Below are positions 63,893 to 64,000 of a stretch of 64,000 nucleotides of DNA, one piece after another. Source of the stretch: Symbiodinium natans (lineage: Eukaryota; Sar; Dinophyceae; Suessiales; Symbiodiniaceae); contig CAJNDS010002712.1 of NCBI GenBank assembly GCA_905221605.1, forward strand, positions 986,001-1,050,000, given 5' to 3'. The translations under genes were made by a program, and so were the position numbers. Under the pieces are notes generated by a model that was not told the origin of the DNA, made no database searches, and saw nothing but the letters and a program-made list of their open reading frames with translations. Position 1 is the first letter of the stretch, and each line of letters begins with the position of its first letter.

Positions 63893-64000
63893 CGTGAGTT
63901 CTGCTGGATATAAGATATATGCGTAAAATCAGCCGAGAAGTTCAGAAAGGTATCCATGCTTGAAACAGAACGGTAACCTTATCGAAAAAAGTTCAGAAGA

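Overview
The window reads as nuclear DNA of a dinoflagellate (inference). Most of it is about half G+C. Coding capacity appears as many short exons, nearly all on the + strand, instead of long ORFs. Two introns can be drawn with confidence, one of them with a GC donor. Plant-type telomere units (TTTAGGG/CCCTAAA) and microsatellites are scattered throughout. I found no rRNA, tRNA, CRISPR array or bacterial-style operon.

Layout. 1-12.9 kb: exon fragments around one long intronless-looking ORF (3690-5771, acidic N-terminal half and an unrecognised globular C-terminal half), plus CTG, GA and GTA/GTC microsatellites. 12.98-13.25 kb: a duplicated GC-rich block with 16 perfect TTTAGGG copies. 13.25-16.43 kb: a strikingly A+T-rich island of viral ancestry. 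It holds the C-terminal part of an S74-type self-cleaving chaperone domain, a packaging ATPase of the A32/FtsK-HerA kind (broken by four frameshifts), a small protein with a myristoylation-type start, a small CxxC protein and several tiny ORFs. A G+T-rich segment with exact 14-bp inverted ends follows at 16.52-17.06 kb. 17.2-52.1 kb: host exons. The recognisable ones are a RING-H2 finger split by a GC-AG intron (39.5-40.1 kb), a minus-strand ankyrin-like exon (43.4 kb) and an exon with a WDVQSLDNR motif (49.6-50.1 kb). 52.6-55.3 kb: a gene-free region of nested palindromes and degenerate telomere-like repeats, bounded by inverted GTTATCCAC motifs next to poly-C and (TA)n. 55.4-59.8 kb: further + strand exons. 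60.1-62.1 kb: one degenerate repeat and three successive satellite arrays. 62.2-64 kb: a few more exons.

Reliability. Apart from the viral genes and the RING, ankyrin and SLDNR exons, host exons were called by eye from open frame, residue composition and plausible AG|exon|GT borders. At this G+C content random frames can look coding, so confidences are moderate to low and I have not assembled full gene models. The viral island is the most notable part: a degraded fragment of a polinton-like or nucleocytoplasmic large DNA virus relative, fused at its left edge to a perfect telomeric array.
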